Shown: positions 14,937 through 21,143, counted from the first letter of the stretch. The stretch: 21,143 nucleotides of DNA from a bacterium (GCA_947481115.1 CANKEI010000012.1:1-21143); one strand, 5' to 3'. Notes: generated by a model not told the origin, from the sequence alone. Made by a program: numbers and translations.

Positions 14937-14975
14937 TCTCCCCTGAATAAATTTAAAATCAGGGGAGAATTTTTT
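14937..14975 (+). terminator. Intrinsic terminator whose 3' arm holds the next gene's Shine-Dalgarno site
   Basis: TCTCCCCTGA (14937-14946) and TCAGGGGAGA (14959-14968) form a perfect 10-bp stem with a 12-nt A/T loop, followed by a six-T run (14970-14975). This is a textbook terminator for the gene ending at 14894. The only Shine-Dalgarno candidate for the gene starting at 14976, GGGGAG (14962-14967), lies in the 3' arm, and the start codon directly follows the T-run. The hairpin would therefore both end the upstream message and hide the downstream ribosome-binding site. Confidence 0.85.
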
Positions 14976-15458
14976 ATGAGTAACTTACGAATTGATTTTT
15001 TGAAACTAATTTTAAAATTAAGTTTAAGTGTATTATTAGCTAACTGTACATTAATAGTTGCCATGGAAAAAACTGTACCTGAAGATGCTATACCGGCTGC
15101 TGCTCCAACGCCAACAGAAGACCCCGCAGTCTCTGTCACTCATGCCCCAGCACGCGCCAAACTTAGAATTATAGTACCACGCTCGCCCCATGATACTGCT
15201 GATACTGTTGAAGCTACTGACTCTACCAAGACCACTTCTGATACAACTAGCCCTACGAAACGCCCTAAAAGTGCTAGAAAAAAAACTCCTCGTTCTATAG
15301 CCCAAGAAACACATACTCGTGCTAGTATTTGTGCCGTCTGCTGGCAGACTAAATTAGCTGAGCATGTCGGACCAAAAAGAGATTGCTTAATTTGTGCTAC
15401 CACTAGTCCTGGCACTTGTGATTGCTTAATCACCAGACGCAGGGCCGATACTAAGTAA
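14976..15458 (+). CDS. Exported protein with a Thr/Pro-rich linker and C-terminal Cys cluster
   Basis: No family recognised. The 160-residue protein has a signal-peptide-like N-terminus (FLKLILKLSLSVLLANCTLIVA, residues about 9-29), a Thr/Ser/Pro/Ala-rich middle with a basic stretch (KRPKSARKKTPR, about 94-106), and a C-terminal cluster of six Cys: CxxC at 119/122, CxxC at 137/140, and CxC at 148/150. The spacing could bind one or two zinc ions or form disulfides once exported. The ATG follows GGGGAG by 8 nt, but that site is inside the stem of the upstream terminator, so translation from read-through transcripts should be poor unless the hairpin melts. It converges with the 15466 gene, with only 7 nt between the stops. 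Confidence 0.7.
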   Translation: MSNLRIDFLKLILKLSLSVLLANCTLIVAMEKTVPEDAIPAAAPTPTEDPAVSVTHAPARAKLRIIVPRSPHDTADTVEATDSTKTTSDTTSPTKRPKSARKKTPRSIAQETHTRASICAVCWQTKLAEHVGPKRDCLICATTSPGTCDCLITRRRADTK

Positions 15459-15465
15459 TTTTCAA

Positions 15466-16455
15466 TCAAAAAGTAGTGCTAAAATTAAACCAGACTGCCA
15501 GTGCATGCATATCATAAAAAGCCGATCGTGTTACATCGCCACCAACCCCTAATAATACGGGGTGTGTAAATAATGGAAAACAGCTACAGATATGCGTGAA
15601 AGAGATATATGCACTCTCGCGCGCAAAAGGCTTGGTCGCTAAATAACCCGGATGTAATTTTAAATAAGCCTGTGAAAATACCGTTACGTTAAAACCAGCT
15701 TCATAAATATTGCGCTGGGACCGATAACGTAATGCCAATAAAAAATCGGTCACATTACCCAGATGAATTTCACTTTGCTTAGAACTTAAAGCCGGGTAAC
15801 CATTGCGACCAAAAAAGTGTATTAAACGATTTTGAAAAAAAATCGTTAATGCTCGCTCTAAATCATTAAAAAAAGCATATGATATCTCATAACCTGCCCC
15901 TAAAGCATAACAACGCGTACCAAGTAATGTATCAAACAAATCAAGTGTACTTAATTTACGATCTGCTGGAATACCACCCAAACCGTACATCACTATCGCC
16001 CAATTTTTAGCTGGATATGCATTTACACCAGCTGAAAAAACTAAATCGTCCAAACCTTTACGTGTGTATATTACGTCACTAGCCCTCTGGTTAAGCGTGC
16101 CAAACGTATTAGCAGTTTCTTTGCCTAAACCGGTTGAAAATTCTGCCCACCATAATTTGTTTGGTACATAGCGTAAATTCAAGAGCACTTCACTAACTTT
16201 ATGCTGATCTTGCACATCAATCTTCTGCACTGTTTCAACAATGTGCCGTTTGCGCTGATAATAAATTGGCAAGACTGAAATCACCCATTTATCCTGCTCT
16301 AAAGCTTGCACCGCCGGCCCCTCTAGACCTACACCAAAAGCTCTTCTAATTTTTAGATTATAAACCAGCGTGATCGCCACCAGATCTGTACACAAATTTA
16401 TAATAAATAAATACAGTAAAATTTGGGCTGTTAAAAATTTAGAAAATTTTTTAAT
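15466..16455 (-). CDS. Outer-membrane beta-barrel protein with a probable ATT start
   Basis: No specific family recognised. The sequence has alternating aromatic/hydrophobic strands with Gly- and Asn-rich turns (for example SAGVNAYPAKNWAIVMYGLGG and LLALRYRSQRNIYEAGFNVTVF, each quoted in part) and ends in Phe, as outer-membrane barrels do. From the first conventional start, TTG at 16393-16395, it has 309 residues, no Shine-Dalgarno sequence and only part of a signal peptide. The open frame continues upstream and encodes KKFSKFLTAQILLYLFIINL, completing a good signal peptide. No in-frame ATG, GTG or TTG lies between that TTG and the in-frame stop near 16479. ATT at 16453-16455, 6 nt after GCGAG, would give 329 residues and is preferred here. 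Confidence 0.7.
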   Translation of the reverse strand: MKKFSKFLTAQILLYLFIINLCTDLVAITLVYNLKIRRAFGVGLEGPAVQALEQDKWVISVLPIYYQRKRHIVETVQKIDVQDQHKVSEVLLNLRYVPNKLWWAEFSTGLGKETANTFGTLNQRASDVIYTRKGLDDLVFSAGVNAYPAKNWAIVMYGLGGIPADRKLSTLDLFDTLLGTRCYALGAGYEISYAFFNDLERALTIFFQNRLIHFFGRNGYPALSSKQSEIHLGNVTDFLLALRYRSQRNIYEAGFNVTVFSQAYLKLHPGYLATKPFARESAYISFTHICSCFPLFTHPVLLGVGGDVTRSAFYDMHALAVWFNFSTTF

Positions 16456-16494
16456 TTTAAGCTCGCTTATAGTTATTTATAAAAATTAAGGTAA

Positions 16495-16500
16495 ATTATA
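16495..16500 (-). promoter_or_regulatory. Possible -10 box of the barrel-protein gene
   Basis: On the minus strand TATAAT lies about 40 nt before the proposed ATT start. No good -35 is present at the right spacing. Confidence 0.3.
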
Positions 16501-16600
16501 GCTAATTAATTTTTGACAGAATTTTAACAAACAAGCAACTTAATATCGATATAAAAAATCATAATAAACTAGATTTAGTATCGAGGATGAGAATAAATAT

Positions 16601-17590
16601 ATGAAGATTAATTTAAAAAAATATGCCTTATTTATGATAATCAATTTACTTTATTTTCAAGCCCTTGGATATCCATCTTGGGACCCGCAATTTATTAATA
16701 GATTTTCAAATCCAGACGTTCCAATAAATCATAAATTACGATTAGCTAGCTTGCCATATATTACATATGATGCTTTTAGATCAATATGTGATCATGTATG
16801 CGATGAAACTGATGTACTATTCGATCCAAAATTAATTAAATATGCAGATTTAATATATGTTAATAGCCGTATATTAGAACAGTTTTTTAAGCATGCACAT
16901 CCCAAAATAAAAAACCCATATATATTAATTTCAGGTAATTCAGATGCTTCAGCTCCAGGAGCATGCGCAAATATGCTAGATGATCCAAAACTATTAGCGT
17001 GGTATGGTGCAAATTGCGATCTTAATTACTATCATAAAAAATTTATCCCTATTCCAATAGGCATAGCTAATAAATTTTGGCCATATGGAGACATTAAGAT
17101 TATTAATAATTTACTGTCAAGATTAAAGCAAATATCTAAACCAAGGCTTTTAATTATGAATTTTAGTTTGGGCACTAATTACGAAGTACGACATCCAATC
17201 TTCGTTCTTTTAAATAACAAACAATTTTTCAACCCATTACTTAAGCCAATTTATCAACTAACACAACCATTTGAAGAATACATACTAGAGTTAACTAGAA
17301 GTAAATTTGTCATTAGCCCTCATGGCCACGGACTAGACTGCTATCGAACTTGGGAAGCCCTGCTAGTCAATACCATTCCAATCGTAAAAACTTCAAGTTT
17401 AGATGCTTTATATACTGATCTACCCGTTATGATTGTAAAAAATTGGTCAGAGGTAACTAAAGAATTTTTAGAAGAGCAATATTCTATAATTAAAAATAAA
17501 TCTTATAAATTGGAAAAATTATATTTCAACTATTGGCATGATTTGATTAAAGCGCATAAGCAGACCTGTCTATGCGCTCGTAAATTTTAA
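16601..17590 (+). CDS. Exported exostosin-like (GT47-type) glycosyltransferase candidate
   Basis: The 329-residue protein has a signal peptide or membrane anchor (YALFMIINLLYFQALG, residues about 8-23). Its C-terminal part holds SPHGHGLDCYRTWEALL (239-255) and then IPIVKTSSLDALYTDLPVMIVKNW. This pattern is typical of exostosin-like glycosyltransferases, in which the conserved Glu of the R.WE segment (E252 here) and the following pocket bind the nucleotide sugar. An earlier segment, LLIMNFSLGTNYEVR near 185-200, fits the family's middle region. Acceptor and sugar are unknown. The gene is more AT-rich than its neighbours and uses many ATA codons, which suggests recent acquisition. The site GATGAG, 9 nt before the ATG, is a weak ribosome-binding site. 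An N-terminal signal is odd for an enzyme that needs nucleotide sugars, unless it is anchored facing the cytoplasm or exported to a host. Confidence 0.7.
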   Translation: MKINLKKYALFMIINLLYFQALGYPSWDPQFINRFSNPDVPINHKLRLASLPYITYDAFRSICDHVCDETDVLFDPKLIKYADLIYVNSRILEQFFKHAHPKIKNPYILISGNSDASAPGACANMLDDPKLLAWYGANCDLNYYHKKFIPIPIGIANKFWPYGDIKIINNLLSRLKQISKPRLLIMNFSLGTNYEVRHPIFVLLNNKQFFNPLLKPIYQLTQPFEEYILELTRSKFVISPHGHGLDCYRTWEALLVNTIPIVKTSSLDALYTDLPVMIVKNWSEVTKEFLEEQYSIIKNKSYKLEKLYFNYWHDLIKAHKQTCLCARKF

Positions 17591-17615
17591 TTTAATAATT
17601 TGGTATTAACTAAAC

Positions 17616-18005
17616 CTAGCTAACTACTGACTGACACATATATAAAACATTACCATCGACATCGGTAAATGCTGCTGAAGTTCCCCACGGCTGAGTTTCC
17701 GGTTTAGCCAGAAATTTTACACCAGCTTTACTTAAATTTTCATAATCGCCTAAACAATCACTGGTTTCAAAATTAAAAACTGGTTTATCGCCCGTTTGTT
17801 TGCCCACTAAAGCTTTTTCTTGATCAGATTCAGCTTTTAGCAATACTAATTCCATATCTATTTGGCTTGGTAAATGTAAAGTCAGCCAGCGCATTTCGTC
17901 AAACATGGCATCAGTATGAATCTTAAAGCCTAATTTTTGATAGAAATTCAAAGCCACATCTTGGTCATTTACAAAAAGCGTAATATGGGTAATTCTGGTC
18001 AACAT
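17616..18005 (-). CDS. VOC-superfamily (glyoxalase/bleomycin-resistance-like) protein
   Basis: The 129-residue protein has the single-domain vicinal-oxygen-chelate layout of two beta-alpha-beta-beta-beta modules. The first runs from THITLFVNDQDVALNFYQKLGF through MRWLTLHLP and MELVLLKA. The second includes a SKAGVKFLAKPETQPWG segment and finishes with AAFTDVDGNVLYMCQ. H7 in the first strand, the Glu of MELVLL near residue 52, and the Asp-Gly-Asn turn are at positions that bind metal or substrate in this family. Substrate cannot be deduced: lyase, dioxygenase and resistance proteins share the fold. AGGGA about 9 nt before the ATG supports the start. Confidence 0.85.
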   Translation of the reverse strand: MLTRITHITLFVNDQDVALNFYQKLGFKIHTDAMFDEMRWLTLHLPSQIDMELVLLKAESDQEKALVGKQTGDKPVFNFETSDCLGDYENLSKAGVKFLAKPETQPWGTSAAFTDVDGNVLYMCQSVVS

Positions 18006-18211
18006 TTTTAAATATCCCTAAAATTAATTTATGACAATCAATGATAAATATCTTAATTAACTTTTAGAGTATCGTTTTTAAAATAGCCTGACAATTGATT
18101 TAGCGTCTAGCTAAACTGTCCCATTTAATTGAAATCCTATCAGGAAATCCATCATTAGACCTTATGCGTAATAACATATATTTTTTTATATTTAAAAGCT
18201 ATGTAATAGCA

Positions 18212-18238
18212 AGAGTCCCAGAATCATCCTGGGACTCT
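18212..18238 (-). terminator. Hairpin terminator of the guanine-deaminase-like gene
   Basis: AGAGTCCCAG (18212-18221) and CTGGGACTCT (18229-18238) make a perfect 10-bp stem with a 7-nt loop, 33 nt after the stop of the minus-strand gene. The following minus-strand sequence is T/A-rich without a clean T-run. The rest of the 265-nt gap up to 18006 shows only a weak 6-bp inverted repeat near 18100-18116 and no gene. Confidence 0.75.
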
Positions 18239-18270
18239 GCACAACAGTCATTGCTGTACTTAATTTTATC

Positions 18271-18756
18271 TTAATAGCGGGCACGATCTGGCATGACTGA
18301 GAATCTTTTCCAAACATCTACGGCATCTGGACGTAATTTTTCAGTCATTTTAATCAACCGCTCAGATTTTGGTTTAGCCATTTCTTTAAAAAAATCGACG
18401 TCTTTAAATTCACCATATTTAAGTGCATCTTCAACATGCGCCCCATAAAAAATATGCTCTACTTGGGCCCAATATGAAGCGCATAAACACATTGGGCAAC
18501 ATTCTGCACTGGAATACAAAATGGCATTTTTTAAATGTGGCGCCCCAACATTTTTACAAGCATTACGAATTGCTTCTATTTCAGCATGAAAGGTAGGATC
18601 AGATTGTGAAATAACTTGATTATAGCCTTCACCAATAATCTCGCCATCTTGAACCACTACTGCTCCAAATACGCCACCAGTTTTTTTAATCAATGAAGCT
18701 AATTCACTTAATTCAATTGCACGACGCATAAATTTTTCATTGTATGAAAACGACAT
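18271..18756 (-). CDS. Guanine deaminase-like nucleoside/base deaminase
   Basis: A zinc-dependent deaminase of the CMP/dCMP superfamily, most like the small bacterial GuaD that converts guanine to xanthine. Using the ATG at 18756 it has 161 residues. This start is preferred over GTG at 18765 because AAAGGG lies 8 nt before it. Zinc ligands and catalytic Glu are H57 and E59 (HAEIEAIR), C87 and C90 (ECCPMC). The sequence around DPTFHAEIEAIRNACK, the FYGAHVEDALKYG segment and a C-terminal aromatic tail ending in Tyr (DRARY) match the GuaD type rather than TadA. The usual EPCPMC is ECCPMC here, so the Pro before the first zinc Cys is replaced by Cys. Substrate is inferred from resemblance only. 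Confidence 0.85.
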   Translation of the reverse strand: MSFSYNEKFMRRAIELSELASLIKKTGGVFGAVVVQDGEIIGEGYNQVISQSDPTFHAEIEAIRNACKNVGAPHLKNAILYSSAECCPMCLCASYWAQVEHIFYGAHVEDALKYGEFKDVDFFKEMAKPKSERLIKMTEKLRPDAVDVWKRFSVMPDRARY

Positions 18757-18917
18757 AGATTCCACCCTTTCTTTTTTCTATAAAAAAATAATTCTCTTTA
18801 TAATTACACAATACATTACTTTAAAAAAATATTGTCAACACTTAAGTTTGATAAATTATAAAAATTGATTTATTAGTAAATGGTGCCGTGTGTATATTAT
18901 TTTAAAGAGAGCGCAAA

Positions 18918-20513
18918 ATGAACCAAGATTCTCACATAATGCTGATTACACAAACTCTTATTAAGACTGATAAAAAAAGTGCATTTGAACAATGGCAACA
19001 AAAAATGGAAACAGCCTTAAAAAGTTTTCCAGGTTATATCAAATGTGATTTACAAAAACCTAATTCGCCACTGAATTTAAAATGGATTATGATCTACTAT
19101 TTCAGTACGATCGATGCTACAAAAACATGGCTACAATCTTCAATTCGAAAAGATCTCATCGAAGAGGCTATCCCATATTCAATGGGTATCGATAATCTGT
19201 ATATTATGCAGGGTGACCAACCTGATAAAAAAACTGCTAGTGCTGTGATTACTTCTAAAGTAGCTCAGGATGCAGAACAAAAATTTCTGAAATGGCAATC
19301 TCGCATTGCGCCATTTCAATCACAATTTGATGGCTTTGTTGGCTGCAAGACAGAACGACCACGTCAAGAAAGCGACAATGACGAATGGGTTACTTTAGTA
19401 ACCTTTGATTCTGATGAACATCTTGACAAATGGCTGAATTCGCCAGAACGCACTAAATTACTAACTGATTTAAAAGGTTTTACTTCTGGTGGACGCATCG
19501 AAAAATTACACAGCAATGCTGAATTCGGGTTAGATAAAGATGGCAACAGTAAGCAATTAGATAATACATTAAATCAAGATTCATATGTCATACTGTTCAC
19601 TCAAACACGCATTAAACCGGATAAAAAAAACGAATTTGAACAATGGCAACAAAAAGTGATCACTACTTTGAAAACTTTTCCTGGCTATATAAAATGTGAC
19701 TTACAAAAACCTAATCCTCCGTTAAATCTAGACTGGGTGATTATTTATTATTTTACAACAGTTGGCACTGCCAGAGCCTGGCTGCAATCCCCCACGCGCA
19801 ATAGTCTAATTAAAGAAGCTACCTCATATTCTATGGGCATCGAAAATCTCTATCTCAAGCAAGGCGACCGTCCCGATGAGAAAAATGCTACAGCTTCAAT
19901 TGTTACCAAAGTAGCTCAGGGAGCTGAGCAAAAGTTTATTGATTGGCAAGCTACTATTGCACCATTTCAATCACAATTTGATGGCTTTATTGGCTGCAAA
20001 GTAGAATGCCCACGTCAAGGTAGTGACAATGACGATTGGGTAACATTGATTACATTTGATTCTGATAAAAATCTAGAAAAGTGGCTCCATTCGCCAGAAC
20101 GTAACAAGATGTTAGCTGATTTAAAAAATTTTACGTCTAACAGTCGCATACAAAAATTGCATGGTGGCTTTGGTTTCTGGTTTGATAAAGAAAGCAGTAA
20201 TGATGGGCAAATCTGGAAAAATAATATGCTTGTATTATTAGCTTTATATCCAACAGTATTTATACTCTCTTTTATTCAAACACCAATTGTAAATGCTGGT
20301 GTGCCATTTTGGTTAGCATTGTTTTTCGGCAACGCACTTTCCACAATTTTGCTTGGTAGCATAGAAGTCCCATGGTTAATGAACTATTTTGATTGGTGGC
20401 TTAATGCTAAACCTGAGGCTCCTTTTCGTAATGGTCTGGGTGCCTGCATCGTGGCTTTATTATATTCATTAAGCATGATTGGTTGTTGGTCTTTACACAG
20501 TTTGTTACAATAG
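18918..20513 (+). CDS. Membrane-anchored protein with four tandem ABM-type domains
   Basis: The 531-residue protein is built from a 217-residue unit repeated twice (1-217 and 218 to about 430). Each unit appears to contain two dimeric alpha-beta-barrel (antibiotic biosynthesis monooxygenase, ABM) domains, at about 5-100, 108-195, 222-317 and 325-412. Diagnostic pieces are FEQWQQK followed by FPGYIKCDLQKP in the odd domains, and FDGF.GCK..RPRQ followed by WVTL.TFDSD..L.KWL in the even ones. The C-terminal 100 residues hold about three transmembrane helices (437-453, 461-484, 508-525) with YPTVF and PFWLALFFGN, resembling tails seen on other bacterial ABM-domain membrane proteins. ABM domains act as cofactor-free oxygenases or haem/quinone-related enzymes; no activity can be assigned. 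AAAGAGAG precedes the ATG by 6 nt. Confidence 0.82.
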   Translation: MNQDSHIMLITQTLIKTDKKSAFEQWQQKMETALKSFPGYIKCDLQKPNSPLNLKWIMIYYFSTIDATKTWLQSSIRKDLIEEAIPYSMGIDNLYIMQGDQPDKKTASAVITSKVAQDAEQKFLKWQSRIAPFQSQFDGFVGCKTERPRQESDNDEWVTLVTFDSDEHLDKWLNSPERTKLLTDLKGFTSGGRIEKLHSNAEFGLDKDGNSKQLDNTLNQDSYVILFTQTRIKPDKKNEFEQWQQKVITTLKTFPGYIKCDLQKPNPPLNLDWVIIYYFTTVGTARAWLQSPTRNSLIKEATSYSMGIENLYLKQGDRPDEKNATASIVTKVAQGAEQKFIDWQATIAPFQSQFDGFIGCKVECPRQGSDNDDWVTLITFDSDKNLEKWLHSPERNKMLADLKNFTSNSRIQKLHGGFGFWFDKESSNDGQIWKNNMLVLLALYPTVFILSFIQTPIVNAGVPFWLALFFGNALSTILLGSIEVPWLMNYFDWWLNAKPEAPFRNGLGACIVALLYSLSMIGCWSLHSLLQ

Positions 20514-20516
20514 ATT

Positions 20517-20560
20517 TTTTCGCAATTCACAAAACAGTTACGAAAGCGCTCTAGTATAGC
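20517..20560 (+). repeat. Possible degenerate, shortened copy of the 3843-3948 element
   Basis: CAGTTACGAAAGCGCTCTA (20536-20554) matches 16 of 19 bases of the 3' arm of the fullest copy (3930-3948). AATTCACA just before it matches the 5' arm. Together they look like the two arms joined with the core deleted. The similarity is limited, so this is tentative. Confidence 0.35.
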
Positions 20561-20574
20561 GTTCGCAAAACAAA

Positions 20575-20810
20575 ATGGCCAAATTTATCCAATTTAATAT
20601 ACCCCATCCTGCCGTGCCCGCCATAGCTGAAGGCGACGGCCGGTTGCGCACAAGGTTTAATGATAAATTCAGTGGCCTGCCACCGTAATAGAATTAGAAC
20701 GCATTGCTGGAAGATTAAGCGCTAAGCCTACTAAGCGGCCAGACGAAGAGCGAACGCTGGCCCAAACTGCTAGAGATCTAGAATTGCTACAAACGTTTAA
20801 TCGCCACTAA
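20575..20810 (+). pseudogene. Frameshifted small gene containing a palindromic element
   Basis: An ATG at 20575 opens 37 codons (MAKFIQFN ... FSGLPP) ending at TAA 20686-20688. A -1 shift at that point continues as VIELERIAGRLSAKPTKRP and on to LLQTFNRH, ending at TAA 20808-20810. The second half has convincing coding character, with charged helical residues, but no start of its own. One lost base would make a continuous protein of about 78 residues. Residues about 11-23 of the first half are encoded by a GC-rich palindrome (20611-20640) that looks inserted. No ribosome-binding site is visible. No family recognised. It may be a dead gene or a sequencing error. The rest of 20514-20943 holds no other gene that I can support. 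Confidence 0.4.
20605..20645 (+). repeat. Second type of GC-rich palindromic element
   Basis: GCCGT (20611-20615) plus CGCC (20619-20622) pair with GGCGACGGC (20632-20640) as a 9-bp stem with a 3-nt bulge and 9-nt loop. It is strikingly GC-rich here. It shares GCCGTGCC, AGCTGAAG and GGCGA with the reverse complement of the sequence after tRNA-Arg (21018-21052), so the two are probably relatives. Confidence 0.6.
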
Positions 20811-20869
20811 GGCTTTTTGCTATCAGTAGTCCTAAATAAAACCACCTAGCGTTTATCTCTAGCATCGGC

Positions 20870-20875
20870 TATAAT
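20870..20875 (+). promoter_or_regulatory. Possible -10 box of the tRNA-Arg gene
   Basis: A consensus TATAAT lies 68 nt before the tRNA. No good -35 is visible at 16-18 nt upstream. Confidence 0.3.
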
Positions 20876-20943
20876 ATTACCCATTAAGCGATTAATCATA
20901 GACAAATTCAATAAAATATCTCAATCTAGCCTCACAAATATAT

Positions 20944-21020
20944 GTGCCTGTAGCTCAGTCGGATAGAGCAACGGATTTCTAATCCGTAGGTCGTAGGTTC
21001 GAATCCTACCAGGCACACCA
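20944..21020 (+). tRNA. tRNA-Arg (anticodon UCU)
   Basis: A complete 77-nt cloverleaf. Acceptor arms GTGCCTG (20944-20950) and CAGGCAC (21010-21016) are fully paired. The D-arm has TAGCTCAGTCGGATAGAGCA, the anticodon stem ACGGA/TCCGT encloses loop TTTCTAA with TCT at 20978-20980, and the T-arm contains GGTTCGAATCC. Discriminator A and CCA are encoded. It reads AGA/AGG. The minus-strand ORF over this region is the familiar artefact of translating a tRNA backwards. Confidence 0.98.
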
Positions 21021-21052
21021 GCTTTCGCCAAGGCTTCAGCTGGCACGGCCAG
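21018..21052 (-). repeat. GC-rich palindromic element fused to the 3' end of tRNA-Arg
   Basis: CCAGCT (21018-21023, starting at the tRNA's own CCA) pairs with AGCTGG (21038-21043), with GCC/GGC pairing inside the loop. The reverse complement resembles the element at 20605-20645. It may have been inserted at the tRNA end, and the hairpin might also act in 3' processing or termination. Confidence 0.55.
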
Positions 21053-21086
21053 TCTCTTTAACAGAATGGTTTTATTACAAAAAAAG

Positions 21087-21143
21087 ATTAGACTTCTTCC
21101 GTAATTCACAGTTTCTACTCGCAACATCCCCCCCTCGACTGAC
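21087..21143 (+). repeat. Dispersed palindromic element, copy cut by the window end
   Basis: Bases 21087-21130 are identical to 3843-3886 over 44 nt. After CATCCC the sequence differs by three extra C and continues CTCGACTGAC, following the core found in ftsI (CTCGACTTCG) rather than the 3887 variant. The rest lies beyond the window. It starts 66 nt after the tRNA-Arg gene. Confidence 0.85.

Noticed and set aside
15140..15469. 109-codon minus-strand ORF opposite the 14976 gene
   Set aside because: It overlaps a gene with signal peptide and Cys motifs on the plus strand, and also the end of the barrel gene. It has no ribosome site and no plausible domain.
18095..18125. Inverted repeat TTTAGC/GCTAAA upstream of the VOC gene as an operator or terminator
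   Set aside because: Only 6 bp, AT-rich and without supporting context.
20921..21127. 68-codon minus-strand ORF ending in a PGRIRTYDLRIRN-like peptide
   Set aside because: That peptide is the well-known artefact of translating a tRNA gene antisense; the region is tRNA-Arg plus repeats.

Overview
This window is a piece of an AT-rich genome from a Gram-negative bacterium. It encodes an Omp85/BamA assembly protein and a second outer-membrane barrel, both ending in phenylalanine, and many proteins with Sec signal peptides. Ordinary housekeeping genes (groES-groEL, ftsI, cysS, thioredoxin, tRNA-Arg) alternate with small secreted proteins of no recognised family, many rich in Ala/Thr/Pro or Asp. 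That mix, plus a secreted exostosin-like protein and dispersed palindromic elements inside genes, suggests a host-associated lineage such as Dependentiae (TM6)/Babeliales. The lineage is an inference from gene style; no taxonomic search was run.

Layout. 1-2260: terminator of an upstream gene, then the groES-groEL operon closed by a strong hairpin. 2280-5258: accessory block with four genes for signal-peptide-bearing proteins, two of them (4168-4716 and 4746-5258) tandem paralogues, plus a questionable ORF (3784-4155) partly built from a dispersed palindromic element. 5378-10954, minus strand: an envelope cluster read in the order bamA, ftsL-like, ftsI, polytopic membrane protein. 11205-13424: cysS, a DUF4234 membrane protein and, on the other strand, a thioredoxin. 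13620-17590: a second accessory block with two exported Ala/Thr/Pro-rich proteins, an outer-membrane barrel protein lacking a normal start codon, and an exostosin-like protein. 17616-18756, minus strand: a VOC/glyoxalase-like protein and a guanine-deaminase-like enzyme. 18918-20513: a membrane-anchored protein with four ABM-type domains made by internal duplication. 20514-21143: a frameshifted small gene, tRNA-Arg(UCU), and several GC-rich palindromic elements.

How it works together. The bamA-ftsL-ftsI-membrane protein run looks like one envelope biogenesis and division operon (ftsL and ftsI overlap; the last gap is 28 bp). The secreted small proteins share no recognisable pathway and are best treated as candidate periplasmic, surface or host-directed proteins.

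The most notable signals are: (1) a GC-rich palindromic element present three times, once translated in frame inside FtsI, once forming the core of an ORF, and once after the tRNA; (2) an outer-membrane protein whose signal peptide can be read only from a non-standard start codon, probably ATT; (3) an intrinsic terminator-like hairpin whose 3' arm carries the Shine-Dalgarno sequence of the next gene. No CRISPR array, transposase, integrase or recognisable defence system was seen.
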